Of a DNA stretch of 64,000 bases, positions 38,511-51,247 are shown piece by piece (the stretch's first letter is position 1; every line of letters begins with the position of its first letter). The stretch is from Brachypodium distachyon (lineage: Eukaryota > Streptophyta > Magnoliopsida > Poales > Poaceae). The notes beneath the pieces were generated by a model. The model saw only the letters and a program-made list of their open reading frames with translations, was not told the DNA's origin and did no database searches. The stretch covers positions 69,452,355 through 69,516,354 of the forward strand of contig NC_016131.3 in assembly GCF_000005505.3 (NCBI RefSeq). The letters are read 5' to 3'. The translations under genes were made by a program, and so were the position numbers.

Positions 38511-40738
38511 CCACAAAACTTAACTTTCCCAAAGATGCTCCCTCGAAATGAAGTCCGTCGAGGGATCAAATTGAATTCCACGTTCAGATCTGTGCGGCAA
38601 AAAATGAAAAGTTGGTCGTGATGGCTTTGAATGATAGGCAGCTGGTAGAATATGTAATTGCTGATCTCTAATAGGGTTCAGATAAAACAAAAGCCCACAC
38701 AACAGGGCCGGCGTAGCTGTAGCCTCGCGTATGCACACCCCCTGTGTTGATCACGTACGCGCGTCCAACTGTTATGCTCCAGCTAAGCTATAGTAGCACT
38801 AGCAGTCTAGCACGCGCCGGCAAGCAGCCGCATGCTGCGTCATGCTAATAAATTCCTCCACGCATGTGCCTGGTTTTTACACTGTTCTCGTGCCCCTCTG
38901 GCCAGCGACGCATGCATGCAGCGACGTAGTACTATCCCATCTGTTGCAAAGCGTACGTCCTTCATGGCTCTGCTGAGACCTGTGCTGGGTGCTTTGATCG
39001 GCGCCACTGTTCCGATCCAGGGGAGGCTTTGCGCGTCCAGCTGTCTCATGTCCGGTAGCAGATCCAGAGTGCACAGAGGCTTTACTCCGTGTCCAGGGCC
39101 GTGCCTGCAGCTGGTTGCAAAAATATGGTAGAACCCACTGGCACTAACTCACTTTAATATTTGTATGGTGCAGACTTCGTTTTCAAAGTTTTGTGAGTTC
39201 AAAATCAAAACATACTCGGTCCAAGTACGTGTGTGCGTGGGCACAGTTTTGCTGTATCTGCATAAATTTGGTCAGCCGTCGCAAACTAAAAGACTGTATT
39301 CCTGATATGCACTCGAACCTTTTTTTAGGGCGACCTAATTAAGCGCTTGTGCTGCATTAGGTTGAGTTTGCCACGGCTTGTCGCCGACGCCGATTCGAAA
39401 TGCTTAACACCAGCCAGATCATAAAACACCGCGGTCTGCATCAGCAGGTTGGCCGGGCGGACCGAGAGGGTCCTCCGTTCTCTGTTTGCTGTTGGCAGGC
39501 ACTGTCTGCTTGTCGTATTCTCTTTCCCGTACATACCCGGCTGGATCAGGCCAGGCCATGGAGCCTGGTCGATCTGGCTTGCCGGTGCGCTTTTCTGTAA
39601 TTGCGACGTTGGCTAACAGCTAGAGATATTCATGTCGATCGACGCCTCCCCCAGTCCAAAATGAAAGGCCACGCATGCAGCCCTGGTTCATCATCCCCCA
39701 AGAACATTACTTTTTGCGGCCGCTTGCATATGTTTATGGCAAACCTGCCAAGGCAGCTTCACTGGTCCTCTCCTTAATTACTCACATAATCTAGTACTCC
39801 TAGAAGTGTATAAAGATCGATCACTAGCTACACCGGCCGGCCGTACGCACGATGACCACATCGTCGATCAGCACTAACACACCTCGGGCCTTTATCACAG
39901 ATAATTTAGTACCGTAAGCTAATCCATGCAGCCAGCAAGAAGAGACCGTAAGCTCTATTACCGTGGAATATATGGTGCATGCAAAGTGTGCCCACCGATC
40001 GATCGAACGCACCGCGGCACCGTACGTCACGTCACGTCAGATAGAGCACGCACACACGGCCAAATGAACACCCCGCGAATGAAACCACCTGATGATGTCG
40101 GACGACGATGCATGATAACACCAGTAAAACCACGCCAAGCCACGCAGCCCGCCCGCGCGGGTCAGACGAAACGAGGCAGCGTTTCGCAGGACAACATCAC
40201 CACTGTGGGAAAGTGATGGCCCGTCCTGCGCCTGGTTTGGTTAAGTTGGCCTGGCTAGCCACCGCGACGGGCGTCCGCGGGCGAGAGAAACCGGCCGGAG
40301 AGTTTACGCGGGCGGACCACGTAACAGTGCCGCGCGCAACCACGTTCCGTCCCGTTCGTCCACCTACACAGCACGGACTCCCCTGTGCAGTGTGCCTCGA
40401 GGTAGTGCACGTGATCGATCCCCTCTCCTCCTTTTCCTTCAGCCAATACGTGGACGTCCCCCACCTGTCGGTGAGCTCGACGTACCATGTGGGACCGGCC
40501 GATCCCCATCCTCCTCTTACTTAGCACCACGTAACACCCCTTGTACTGTACGTGCTGCTGCTAGTCTTGAGTCCACTCCCACGAGTCGAGTGCCACTCCT
40601 ACTGCTCCTGCTGCTCGCTCGGCCCGGGAGGCCGGGAGCGAATTCATTAGACACAGAGCAGGCGAGCAGCGCGCGTACCAGTGTATGTGTGCGTGTGGCG
40701 TCGTTTGAGGAGAAGGCGCCCGGCCGGGGGGATTGTCG
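38511..40738. other. Spacer and SOFL promoter
   Basis: No gene recognised between the CACTA element and the SOFL start codon. The last 300-400 bases (CT-rich, with a CACGTG-like gtgcacgtgatc near 40410) are probably promoter and 5' UTR. Short open frames on both strands around 40.1-40.7 kb are shadows or chance. Confidence 0.45.
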
Positions 40739-41703
40739 ATGTTGGTGGGAATGGCGGAGGACGCGGTCATGGCGGCGGCGAGTTCCGGGTGCAGCAGCGG
40801 CTGCCAGTCCGGCTGGACCACCTACCTGGACGACGACCGCTCCTCCTACTCTACAAGCGCCACCACCACGCGGTTCCATGGAAAGCCGCAGGGACAGTTC
40901 TACGGCTACGGCTGCGAGTGCGAGTACTCTGAGGAGGACGACCTGTCCATGGTCTCCGACGCCTCCTCCGGGCCACCCCAACAGTGCTCGCCCGGCTCCG
41001 GCGCCACGCACACTAATGCGCGGGCCGAGAGGAGAGGCATAGCGACAGAGACAGCGGCAGCGGCGAGGCGGCAGAGCAAGGTGGCCGGCGCCGTCGCGTC
41101 TCTGCTCGAGGACACCGCCAGCTCGCCGGCCTTCTTCAAGCACTCCAAGGTACGTAGTGTCCAGTGCTGTGTTGTTCAGTTGAGCCCCGTTTCTGGTTAC
41201 ATGTAGACATGCAGAGCCCCGTTTCCTTTCTTCTGATGCGCATATGGCATCAGCAGGTGAGGAGCTCAGCGGAGGCCAACGGCTACGCCGGCGCGGCCGA
41301 TTCGATCACCAATGCTGCCGATTTCTCGTGCGCCTTCTTCTCTGCGACGGGCTTCGAGGTGCGTCTAAACGTGGTCAACCACTCAAGCCTGATTTCTGGT
41401 TACATGTAGACACTCCTTAATTCGTGCTTTATGGTGCTAATTTGCCATGCATTTTTGTGATACTCATTTGCAGTCTCCCTCGAATGGCTCTGCTCTGAGC
41501 GGTTGCCTGCAAGCGCAGTACTCCCCTGCTCCTGCCAAACGGATGATGCCCACAAGACATGTGAGCATTCTCCCCCAACTTGCTGCATATGCTCGCCCTG
41601 TTCTTCTCGAACGGGAGAATTTAGATGATAGTCCTACAAATGACTAATTTGGTATTTTCCGCAGATGTGCAGAGATGGCAGTGATAAGATCAAAAGGTGG
41701 TGA
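40739..41703 (+). CDS. SOB FIVE-LIKE (SOFL) protein
   Basis: Plant-specific regulator. SOFL proteins raise cytokinin levels and affect growth when overexpressed in Arabidopsis (family knowledge). Four exons: 40739-41149, 41257-41358, 41474-41560 and 41665-41703, giving 212 residues. The two defining motifs are clear: SOFL-A, GCSSGCQSGWTTYLDDD, at residues 17-33; and SOFL-B, EDDLSMVSDASSGPP, at residues 66-80. The rest is low-complexity and charged (ARRQSKVAG; LEDTASSPAFFKHSK), as in the family. The last two exons are short and the protein ends KIKRW. Exons 2-4 join in phase 0. The start could also be M5 (40751) or M11 (40769); the first ATG is used. Acceptor 2 has tandem CAGCAG, which would add one Gln if the first is used. 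Confidence 0.9.
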
Positions 41704-42181
41704 GAAAGAAGAGGCTGCGAGGAGCTAGCTCTTGCCTGCTCGGCTCCGTTATGTTCTTGGAAGCGAAGAATGCCTTTGCGAACCTTGCAAATCTCCAGAG
41801 AGACATGTTCTTCACATCAAGTTTTCTTTCCCCTAGCTTCCTCTCTCACTCTCTCTCTGTAGCTAGCATGTGTCCTGTGTTTACTATAACTGCACCTGTT
41901 GCCCCCCCAGCTGCAGTTAGTATCCCACTTTTGAGCTGTCATTGCTGCGGGAAACAACAACCTGAGGAAAAAACAAGCGAATGTGAGATCCTTTTTGCAC
42001 CACATGCGTTTGCTGCATTGTCATCACGATCCCATGTCCTCGTCTCGCAAACGTTGACGTCAACCACTCCATCCGGGCAACTCCACGATCTTTGAGTCGA
42101 CAGAAGCATCTTCCTGCTGTGTTCTAGATATTTTCAATGGAAGATTTACAGCGACACGTATAATCAATGCCGGAGTACTAA

Positions 42182-42729
42182 GGGTGCGTTTGGTTAGTAT
42201 GTTTTTCTGTTTTTGCTTCCGAAAAGCAGAAAAAGCTAACCAAAGAGTTATTTTTCACAGCAAAAAGCAAAAAAACAATCTGCTTTTCATAGTACAATTC
42301 TCAAAATAGGTGCGGAGGTACTTTTGGTTGCTTTTCCTTACCAACTTGGAGTTATTTACCCACCTTTGCCACCCATAAGTGAAAAACGATTCATTTTCTA
42401 AATGCTAGGGTCTCCCATCGAGCTCTTCCTCTGACCGGCCGGGAGGAACCCTAGCTCCGGTGGCCTCTCCATCGGCGGCGGCACGCACCGCCCGACCCCG
42501 GCCCGCCCGTCCCCGGCCGCCCCGGCCCGCCCGTTCCCGACTTGTAGACGCCGCCAACGCCCCTCCGATGCTCATGTATGTCTCATCCCGTCTGATCCCT
42601 CTCTATGTCCCTTCTTCCTTTCTAATTTATAGCAAAAGCAGTTGTTCTAACTAAACACGCTTCCTACTTTTCCATAGCAGAAAAAGTAAAGCAGTTTTTT
42701 CTAAAACTAAAACAGAACTAAACGCACCC
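42182..42729. mobile_element. Tourist/PIF-Harbinger-like element with GC-rich passenger
   Basis: The 548-bp element has left end GGGTGCGTTTGGTTAG, inverted right end GGGTGCGTTTAGTTCTG, and TAA on both sides (42179-42181 and 42730-42732). Subterminal parts (gcagaaaaag; agcagaaaaagtaaagcag) are also mirrored. Between about 42400 and 42620 the base composition changes abruptly to C-rich (cggcccgcccgtccccggcc), looking like a captured piece of a gene's 5' end (aaccctagctccggtggcct). Confidence 0.8.
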
Positions 42730-42732
42730 TAA

Positions 42733-45700
42733 TTAGGCAAGTATAGTACTCACCAAATAACAACCGTCGACATCCTCTGCTGTGTCCGGCTGTCCGCTAC
42801 GGCGCTATGCTTGATCAAGCATTGTTTGTTTTTTTGCCTGAGAGGAATGGTTATGTTGGAATAATTTCCAAATGGCACAGAGCAAGTTAGATTTTGTGCT
42901 AGCTAATGAGAGGGACAGAGATCGCGTAGAGAGAGTTTTTTTATAGGGACCGATTAGCAGTAGTAGTAGCATGCGAGTTGGCGACAGATTATGTGGCTCA
43001 GGGGCCCTAAGTGCAAGATCGCTAGCTGTTGAATTCTTTAAAGCGGCAAAAACGACATGTGCGCGGGGAGTACTAGTGTCGACCCTCGGGCCCGCGGTTC
43101 CAGTAAAAGCAAACAAGAAGGGCAGAAGGCCTTGGCAATTTCCGCCGGTGAATCTGAAAGCATGTGTTCCTTGGCAATTTCTGGTTTCTACACCTGCATG
43201 CTACATCCAGGGTGCCGAGACAAAATCACACCGCACGTACGCTCCAGATCGGTCGTCCTTGCCCAGAGCACCATCACTTGGCGTTAGCTAGGCCTTGCAT
43301 CATCAGACCAGAGCATCATTATTTGGAACCTAGTGTATTTACATCATCGACCGTCGACCGGCCGGCCGGCCGGGGCCATTAGTTTTGCAGGTTGCAGCGT
43401 CTGGTAAGCTTATACTGGTACTACACCTAATACCTCACACCTGATACCATCCTGTTGCTGACAAATGACATGCATAAAAGTGCGTCTGAATTTAAAAGCT
43501 TTGACGAGTGATCCTTTGTTTATCCTCCTGGCTAATTTGCTGAAACTGATGGTGATAGACAAGGTACGGCGAATTGGGAGGGAAGACCGGATCAGTTTCA
43601 ACTTTGAACGCAGAAGGCAGAAGAAATGTCATCGATCGTACGTGCTCCCATGGACGGTCACTTTCAGAACCAGGGTGTCCGATCGAAGGCCAAGTTAAGC
43701 CAGCCGATCGATCGAGCAGCTGTAGTGCCCCTTCTAATGAAGCAATGTGTGCAAGGGTGCATGAGCTAGCCAAGGGGGATGGGAAGAATGGCTGCATGTT
43801 TCCGCAATTGGGGACGCCAACCCCGCTGGCTAGGAAAGGGTGGGCGCGGGACTGTTTCGTATGATACGTGCAACAAACAGCCAAGCACGGTGGAACGCGG
43901 TCCTGATATGCAGGCGTGCCAGCCAGGCAGCCACGATCGCCGGCGCGATACCGGCATCGATCTGCAGACGTACTACTCTTTGATTCTGAACCGGGAAGCT
44001 AGGAGTAATTCCCGTGGCAAAATTAACACTGCTGGCCGGTTCTTGTTGCACTGAGACGCTGTACTGACTGCACTTTGATGCTGCTCACAGGGGCACGAGA
44101 AAGCGCACGGTTGGGTTGCTGTACCGGGGGCAGCGTTGTCTGTGGATCGGAGGACACGGTTACGTGCCTGTTTCATTTACCAGAGGGTTGGCTAGCTGGC
44201 TACGGAGTAGCTACCTAGCTAAGGCTTGCTGGTGCCGGTGTCCAAGAGGCAGACATCTTAACGTCGCTCATACTAACTGCGTCTGCGTTCTTTGTCAGTG
44301 TATGTACTGTACGTGTGGCAAAATGTGGCACGTACGAACGTACATTATACACACTTTTACATAGGAGTAAGTAATGTGTGGCAATGTGATCCATATCTAT
44401 ACCAGCGACACGGATAGTTTGGGGCATCGAGTGTTACGTGTGTTAGCGCCACCATGGAGTATCTTGCAGGCTTGCAGTGCACAAGCTGATCTTGTAGGTT
44501 TGTTCTCGGCGGCGACGGCGTTGGGACGGGGTCAACTTTATGCGAGCAAAAACGGCAGCGATGGGCAATGCGTGTCCTGATGTACACTGCAGTGAAAGAA
44601 GTTGCTGTGTATCCAAGTTCCAGACGTTGCTTTCATTCAATGGACTGTTCGAAAATTGTTTCTTTACGCGGCTGACAATCCACGACACAACTGAAGCGGT
44701 CTGAAAATCTGACATGATTGAATTCGTAAAGCCTTGGAGATGCTAATACATCTCGTAAAGTGCTCGATATATGAAGGGGAACAACATGAATACGATTTGC
44801 ATCTTAGCGCAAGCGCTTTTTGCGTCGAGTCAAATCCCAAGCCCTATCCGAATCGCGGCCTAGATATCCATTCTCCTCTCTCGATCATGCGCACTTGAGA
44901 GGCACACACACATGAGCACTGACACTGATCAGCTAAGACACAGAGAGTATGGGAAAGGATGCGATATATACCTGCCTGCTAACTACCTTGCTCACCCAGC
45001 CCGGGCGGCCATCATGCAGGGTGCCCACTTTTATCCGATCTACGGCATGGACGGAATGAAAGGCTCTCCCCATGCTTCCAATCCCATGATCGGTTCCTGA
45101 TGCGCATATGTGCAGATATGGCACGAAAAGACTTGCAATGGCCACAGGCCACGGTTGCTACTTGCTAGCTATCGTCAGTTCATTACTGTGCGGTTCTTCT
45201 GTTTGGTACCTGATGATGAAAAGGCTGGTCGGTGCAGACAGCTCTGGATGGACGGGGGCACGGGGCTTCGCCTGCCCTGTACCAATGCGTACGTAGTAGC
45301 TCTAGGAACCAGTAGTTCAGGTTTTGTTTTCTTATTAACTGTATCCTGTTTTGCACAGACCATACCGGAAACCGGAGTACCAGAACTGATCGAACAATTC
45401 TTTATCCGGCCGGCGGCAAGAGCACTGTTCATTGGTCTCGTTTGAGCTGAACAGCTCCCTGATAATGCCCTTATCTTGATAACTTTTGAGCGCTTGGCAT
45501 GAAGAAAAGCTGCGGCAGCGCGCCATAATTCCCCGTTCCTGACGCGCATCATCATTGCCCACGTCTTCCACAGTGTCGTACCACTGACGCAAAAAAACAC
45601 CCGACATGCATGTTATACCTGAATGCAGATATCAGCATTTTCATGGCAGCACTGGCTAGATTTACTACGGCGCAGATTAAACGAGTGGCCGCGGCGCAGT

Positions 45701-46740
45701 ACTGCTAATTCAACCCGGCATTCAGTGTTCTGCAACCCCAGCTGGGTTCACGGATCGTTGCATTGAGAGCTAGCCTAGAGATTAATTCACGGGTCTTCTT
45801 ACCGTGTAAGAAATTTGTACTAGGATCGTGGGCAAAAACTCGAAGGTTAACTTGTTGCGCGCATCGATCGACCCCTTGGCGCGTTCGCAAACGGCAAACC
45901 AGACAGGGCATGTTGCGGGGTCAGCACACGCAGGCACTGTCAGTTGAGTACTGGTGGCTGCTATCCATATCGGTGGCACGTGCGCTGCACCGTGGCATGC
46001 GAATTCTTCTGTACCCTCCGTTTCAAAGAAAAAAATAATCTTTTGTACCCGGCCACATGCGTGCGGGCGTGCGCTCGTGGACCTACGGAACGTGCTGCGC
46101 GGCCTCGAAGGTCGCGTGTCGCGTGCCGGACCGGCCGTGCGCCTGCCTGCCTGCATGCCTGCACGATTATTCAAGGAAGGCATGGCCTGGCCTGGTGGCA
46201 CCGGTAGTAGAATAGAAGTACAGAACACATCTCCAAGATTCTAAGCTCTACGAGTCAATTGTCAAGAACTTGGGTTTTGAGCTGGGTTTAGCCCGAGAAG
46301 TAAGAACATGGCTGCGCGCCAGAGACGCCGCGTACGCGAGGTCGAAATAGCCGGTAGCCGCACGTACCATGTCGGCATCTTTTAGCGAGTACGCACTTGC
46401 AGGTGGCGTGGCCGAGGTGTTTCGGCTTTCGAGCAACTATACGGAGGGGAGCACGTGGAGCGATTGCACTTAATTGCGAGTTTATCCTTCCAGGAGTACG
46501 CCAGTGCAGTAGGTTTGTGTGTGCGCCGAATTTTGAGCAGATCCGTCGTCAAGGGCTTTTCTTTGCGTCGTCAAAAGGCTCAAAGCTGCTGCCAGAAAAG
46601 AAAGGATAAGATCATGTAGCCCAGCCCAAGTGGTGCTCGTGGTGGGATGGCCTGCTTCTGCTGCGACTTGAAAGTGTAACAGGCTGCTGCGGCAAGGCTG
46701 TTTGGATCGTCACCTGGGCCTTGCAAGCTGATAGGATCTA
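42733..46740. other. Intergenic region, no gene seen
   Basis: About 4 kb without recognisable gene or complete transposon. A truncated Stowaway-like end (accctccgtttcaaagaaaaaaataat) lies near 46013. Many short frames on both strands have no family resemblance. The region before 42182 (41704-42178) is probably the SOFL 3' UTR and downstream flank. Confidence 0.45.
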
Positions 46741-46741
46741 A

Positions 46742-48558
46742 TCTATAACTATACTTATCTAAAAAATACGGACCGTTTCCTTCGCCGTCGTTTGTCAAAC
46801 TTTTCATAAAATTTATGGGTCCCCTAAGGTTGCATGTATATTAGGCCTACTAAGCCGGCTGGCCCAAATTGAACTGAAACTCCACCAGATCGGTCCAGAC
46901 TCAATCAATCACGAATACGACACAACTTCAAACTTAACGTATCAATCACGATCAGTCCAATACAACCTCCCTTAACCAACCATGTATCAATATCGGTATG
47001 GATTATGGATCGTATGAAAAAAAAGTCATAAAGCAATCTCAGAAAAATCAATCCAATCCGAGCCAGAAAAACTGATACATCCCTCTCTCCCGGCGAAGCT
47101 CCACGCCATGGCCCATAGATCGTTACGATAGACGGGATAGGATCAATCAATGTACTTGCTCGTAAATTATGCCAACGGCCTACAAGCGTCCCTAAAAAAA
47201 TTACTACCCTCTCCAATCAATATTAATTGTGTCAAATTTGTCAAATATGAATGTATTTATGCCTAAAGAGCGTCTAGATAAATTTGCCCAAATATGGGCA
47301 GAAACTACAAGTCCGAACGCATGGCACAAGCCGCTGCACAACGCAATCACCCATGAAGATGCAAATCGGCAGAGGCACACAATGACAGTTAGACTGTCAG
47401 CAGATCGGCCTATACGAGGGATTCTACACTAGACTCTAGGCATCGCTGACGCCTTGAAGCCAAAATTTATTTAGGTGGATCTATTTGTAAGCTAGCCTTT
47501 TGTGATAGGTTTAATTATCCCTAATTGTTGGTTAAAGTTTTGAGATTGTCATGTCGACTAAGAAATACACATCCGAGAAAAGAAGAAAGAGAAAGCGAGT
47601 AGATGAGTTGATAAAATCACAGAGAGGATAAATTTATAAATTTTTATGTGTTGTGACGAGTTTTTGACATATTTTATACATACATATTTGGATATTATTT
47701 AGATGTTTATATTAGGAGACCGGTTTTTTAAGTTCGCCCAAGACCCCCGAAATCACAAGACCGGCCCTGGCCGGATGCCACCCAGTTACCCACAATATCA
47801 TTGGCAGCCGCCTTCGTTGCTCCCATCAACACAACGCCAGGGCTGCCGCCGCATCCACCCTCCAATCCGCCACCACCAGGTCCACCACCACGCTGCTGCC
47901 TATCGTTGTTTCTTCCTCACAGGCGAGCCCCAGGATCGTTCCCTCCTCTTATCTGGGCAATCCAGCCATCGCCTCACACCTGCACCGACGAAGTCGTCCA
48001 CCGCTGGACCCCGAGCCGCCTTGCTCCCGTCTGTTTCCGCGCGAGGGGTTCCGTCGAATCAGGCCGCCCTTGTGTATCAGTACTTTGCCAGAAAGAGTGC
48101 ACCTGCTAGCTACTAGCTCCATTCATTAATTCAGAGAGATACATCGTTTGTGGATCGAATTTAGCTAGCTACTAAATACCCTGTTTTAATTTCCTCAGTT
48201 GATCGGTGTATATACATGCGTCGAATTTAGCCGGCTTACTAAATACCATGTTTTTGCTTATGCTGCTACTGGTTTTTTTTTATGGAATCTTGCAATGTGA
48301 GAGAAGGCTTATGGCCTGTACGGAAAGTCGAAAACGCAGCAACAAAGGTTTTTGTGATAGTGCTCCTCCGCCTTGCGGGCTTCTAGTTTTCGGAGGTCTT
48401 CAACCGAGGGGTCGTCCCACTTGCATACATAATCAGGAAGAGGAACAACATGACCGGACTGTCATTCACCTACTAGACGGCATCTACCTTCTGTGGAGTG
48501 TGGACAAGCTCAGTGGGCCGTGACCGTGGCCGTGGCAACGTACGGGCATTTCGGCTAG
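46742..48558 (+). mobile_element. Non-autonomous Helitron A
   Basis: Begins TCTATAACTATACTTATC directly after an A (46741). It ends with a hairpin-like ccgtggcaacgtacgggcat followed by ttcggCTAG directly before a T (48559). TC...CTAG between host A and T is the Helitron rule. The 3' end resembles the common grass Helitron end (ccgtagcaacgcacgggcat...CTAG, from memory). No Rep/helicase gene is visible in 1.8 kb. A Stowaway left half (about 47206-47290, ctaccctctccaatcaatatt) lies inside, as does a C/T-rich stretch at 47760-48110 that may be captured genic DNA. Confidence 0.8.
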
Positions 48559-48560
48559 TA

Positions 48561-49408
48561 CCTATCTAAAAAATACGAACCGTTCCCTTCACCACGCGGT
48601 TTCCGTTCGTCAAACCGCGGGCAATCCCAATCCAACACATTGTGGCGCGCCTCTCGCCCCTCTCACACGCACCTAAAACCAAAAAAACTCCTCTTCCAGG
48701 TGCCGCGGCGGCGAGATACGGACTGTGGCGGAGGCATCGTACCTCCTACGTCGCCGCATCCCCGTCCCTCCCATCCCACCGCCGGCTCCTCATTCACCAC
48801 TACCACCATGACTCCTCCTCAGATGTGGTTTGTGGTTGGACTTGGGCTGGAGGCGCTGGGCTTAGGGCCACGATTGGGATCTCAGAGCTTGGGGTTAACA
48901 CGATGCAGATAGAGAACGAGGAGGAGAGGAGAGCAAGGGCGCGGCACGGGGAGATTAAAGGTACGAAAGTTACGATTGAAAACCCGAATCGATTCATGAG
49001 GTGATGAGAATAAATTTGGCGGTTTCGATTTTGAAAGAAATGGTCGGGAGCGAGAGAATCAAAGGAGAATTCGAGGCGGCAGCGTGCACTTGAACTGCAG
49101 GCGCGTCCGCGTGCTGTTCTGTGTCTCTCGACTGAAGAAGACGATGTGTGGTGGCTGGGCTGGGCTGGAACTAGAGGAGGGGGATAGAAGCTCGACTGGA
49201 TGGGTGTTGGCCCAAAGCAATGAAATTATTTTCCTTCTAATTAAAAAAATAAAGCAAATTCAAAATCAAATGCACCCAGAAAATAAACGAAAAAATGACA
49301 AAGACTGAATGAAATATTTTTAAGCCAATAAAGTATTCTCATAGCCAAATTCAAAAAAATTTCAAATATGTGGAGCCGACCGTGGCAGCGCACGGGTATT
49401 TCGGCTAG
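48561..49408 (+). mobile_element. Helitron B, 5'-truncated, directly after Helitron A
   Basis: Starts at cctatctaaaaaatacgaaccgt, which matches the inside of Helitron A's 5' end (cttatctaaaaaatacggaccgt) but lacks the first ~14 bases including TC. It ends cgtggcagcgcacgggtatttcggCTAG before a T (49409), nearly identical to the end of A. The body (848 bp) differs from A. It contains a GC-rich section (48640-48990) with open frames of no recognised family. Confidence 0.72.
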
Positions 49409-51247
49409 TTCTACAAAAACATCCGCTCCAAAAAAAACACAGAGCAGACGCAAGATTCTCTCTCCGAAAAAACTCGAGCAGATCCGAGATGGAATCCCTA
49501 GGAAAAAAACGCAATATGAAATCCGTAAAAAAAAATTGAATAGTGAAACAAGAAGAAAAATTCAAGATGAAGTTTGGGGAAACAAAACATATCATAGGAG
49601 ATAATCCTCCTGTTCACCAGACACGCAGCGATAAAAATCGAACACACTTCACAGCTGAAACGGTGAAATCGACCAACAGGGTTTAGCAACCGAGCGCACC
49701 ACTTTTCTCGACGCTATTATTGAGCGAACGGCAAAAACATGCAGCCCAGAGGTGAGTACGTTGAAGTTCTAAGAAACAGGATGAAAATAAATGTATAAAT
49801 TAATTGCCATGCTGGTCACACTGATGAACAACCGAACTTACTGGATTAGCAATGGTGATTCTTCAGAGAAGTCTGCAAGCACTATCTATTGCTTCATGGC
49901 ACTGACCACTTCCATTGCTTGCTTGTCTACGCTACAGACTACATAGACCTTTTCATGTGCATCACTATCACCACATTCCTGAAGAAGAAGAAGAAACCAT
50001 TTGAAACATGGTGAGAACTGAGAACTCAAAGCCTTATTCATCAATCAGCAAATTCACATCATGGAAAAACTGACAATTTCAGAATGCTATGTATATCGTG
50101 AGATCAATCACCAGTGGAACCTGGTGATATGAAAAGAATGACAATAATGCTCCGTAAACAAAAGTTAAACTATGTGAATTTCCATGTTACTCGTAGAGTC
50201 CTTCAAAATAACAGATTAACAGTTGTTGCAAGTGCAAGTGGGTAGATAAATGGCATTTGTCACAATATAATCGTAAGCACTGTAACCATATTGATGTGCT
50301 AAGTTGCTTGAATCTGATATTTTGGAACAACTACAATGCAAGAAGCTCAAATCTAGATAGTAAATTCATGATATGAGAAGAAATTGCAGACATTCCTTCT
50401 GTAATTTTAGTTGAACGTCACTTAGTTTTAAAATAGAAGTTACAGATCAGATCATTCTGCCGAAGAAACATGATACAGAAGAAGCTCGCTGTCTTTATAT
50501 ATTAGGGGGAGAACTGGTCTGAAGTGTGTAGATAACTGAGCACGAACACTGTACTTGACACTGAATCAAGCAAAAGTAAATGCAGCGGTGATCAGATCAC
50601 ATGATCACAATTATTTGGCAGGAAGTATTTCGTCAGAAATTTATAGGATTGCTCTTGATTGTTTTATAGGACATGGAAACACTGCTGAGATTTCAGATAT
50701 CTCATACAGCCGATCTTCGGAATTTAAACTATCACTTTGCTTAGAAGTATATGTGACTTGAGGAAGCAACAGAGACAACACCTACACGCCTAGAAGACTA
50801 ACAAGCATGAATGCCTTGACAGTGACCTTTTCTTTTTCTTTTAGAAGAGACTTGAGAAAACCTGAACCTCTGAGATGCGGTAGGGTAAGTTCAATATAAG
50901 ACTGTAGTCACTAGTCAGTATGACCTGCCTTAGGGATCATGGTCATAGCTCACAGGCTGCGGTTACTACTTATGAATATAAGGGTTTTTGAATTATCACA
51001 TGTATCTGGAGTTCACCACACCAAAACAAATGGAGAAAAAACCCATTAACTGTAATATCGTACAGTATTGTGCAAAAGAACAGGTCATGAAATATCATAA
51101 GTGTCATGAGTCAAATAATAATTTATATCAAACTGACTGATTCATACTGTCTACAAGGTGCATCTCTTCTGTACATTGCATTACAACATGATCAAAGAGT
51201 ACATTGACATCACATCCATACCTTCCATTCTTGCTCATCTTATTCTC
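49409..51247. other. Downstream region of the UPF0496 gene
   Basis: The first 300 bases after Helitron B are A-rich without features. An isolated exon-like segment at 49886-49978 (-) is listed separately. From about 50900 to 51247 the minus strand reads like the 3' UTR of the UPF0496 gene. I checked the 50.0-50.9 kb part for exons that would join the isolated one and found none convincing. Confidence 0.45.
49886..49978 (-). pseudogene. Isolated terminal-exon-like segment
   Basis: On the minus strand a strong acceptor (gtttcttcttcttcttcag) is followed by 31 codons ending in TAG. They begin ECGDSDAHEKVYVVC and end EVVSAMKQ, a plausible protein-like composition. I do not recognise the family. 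No matching upstream exon was found before the UPF0496 stop codon at 51248, so it is either a relic, a distal alternative 3' exon of the upstream gene, or chance. Confidence 0.3.

Noticed and set aside
40392..41143. Frames of about 210 codons overlapping the first SOFL exon on both strands
   Set aside because: The SOFL-A and SOFL-B motifs occur only in the frame starting at 40739; the others are shadows.
50555..50761. Open frame of 68 codons downstream of the UPF0496 gene as a possible partner of the orphan exon
   Set aside because: It lies on the opposite strand from the orphan exon and has no family resemblance.
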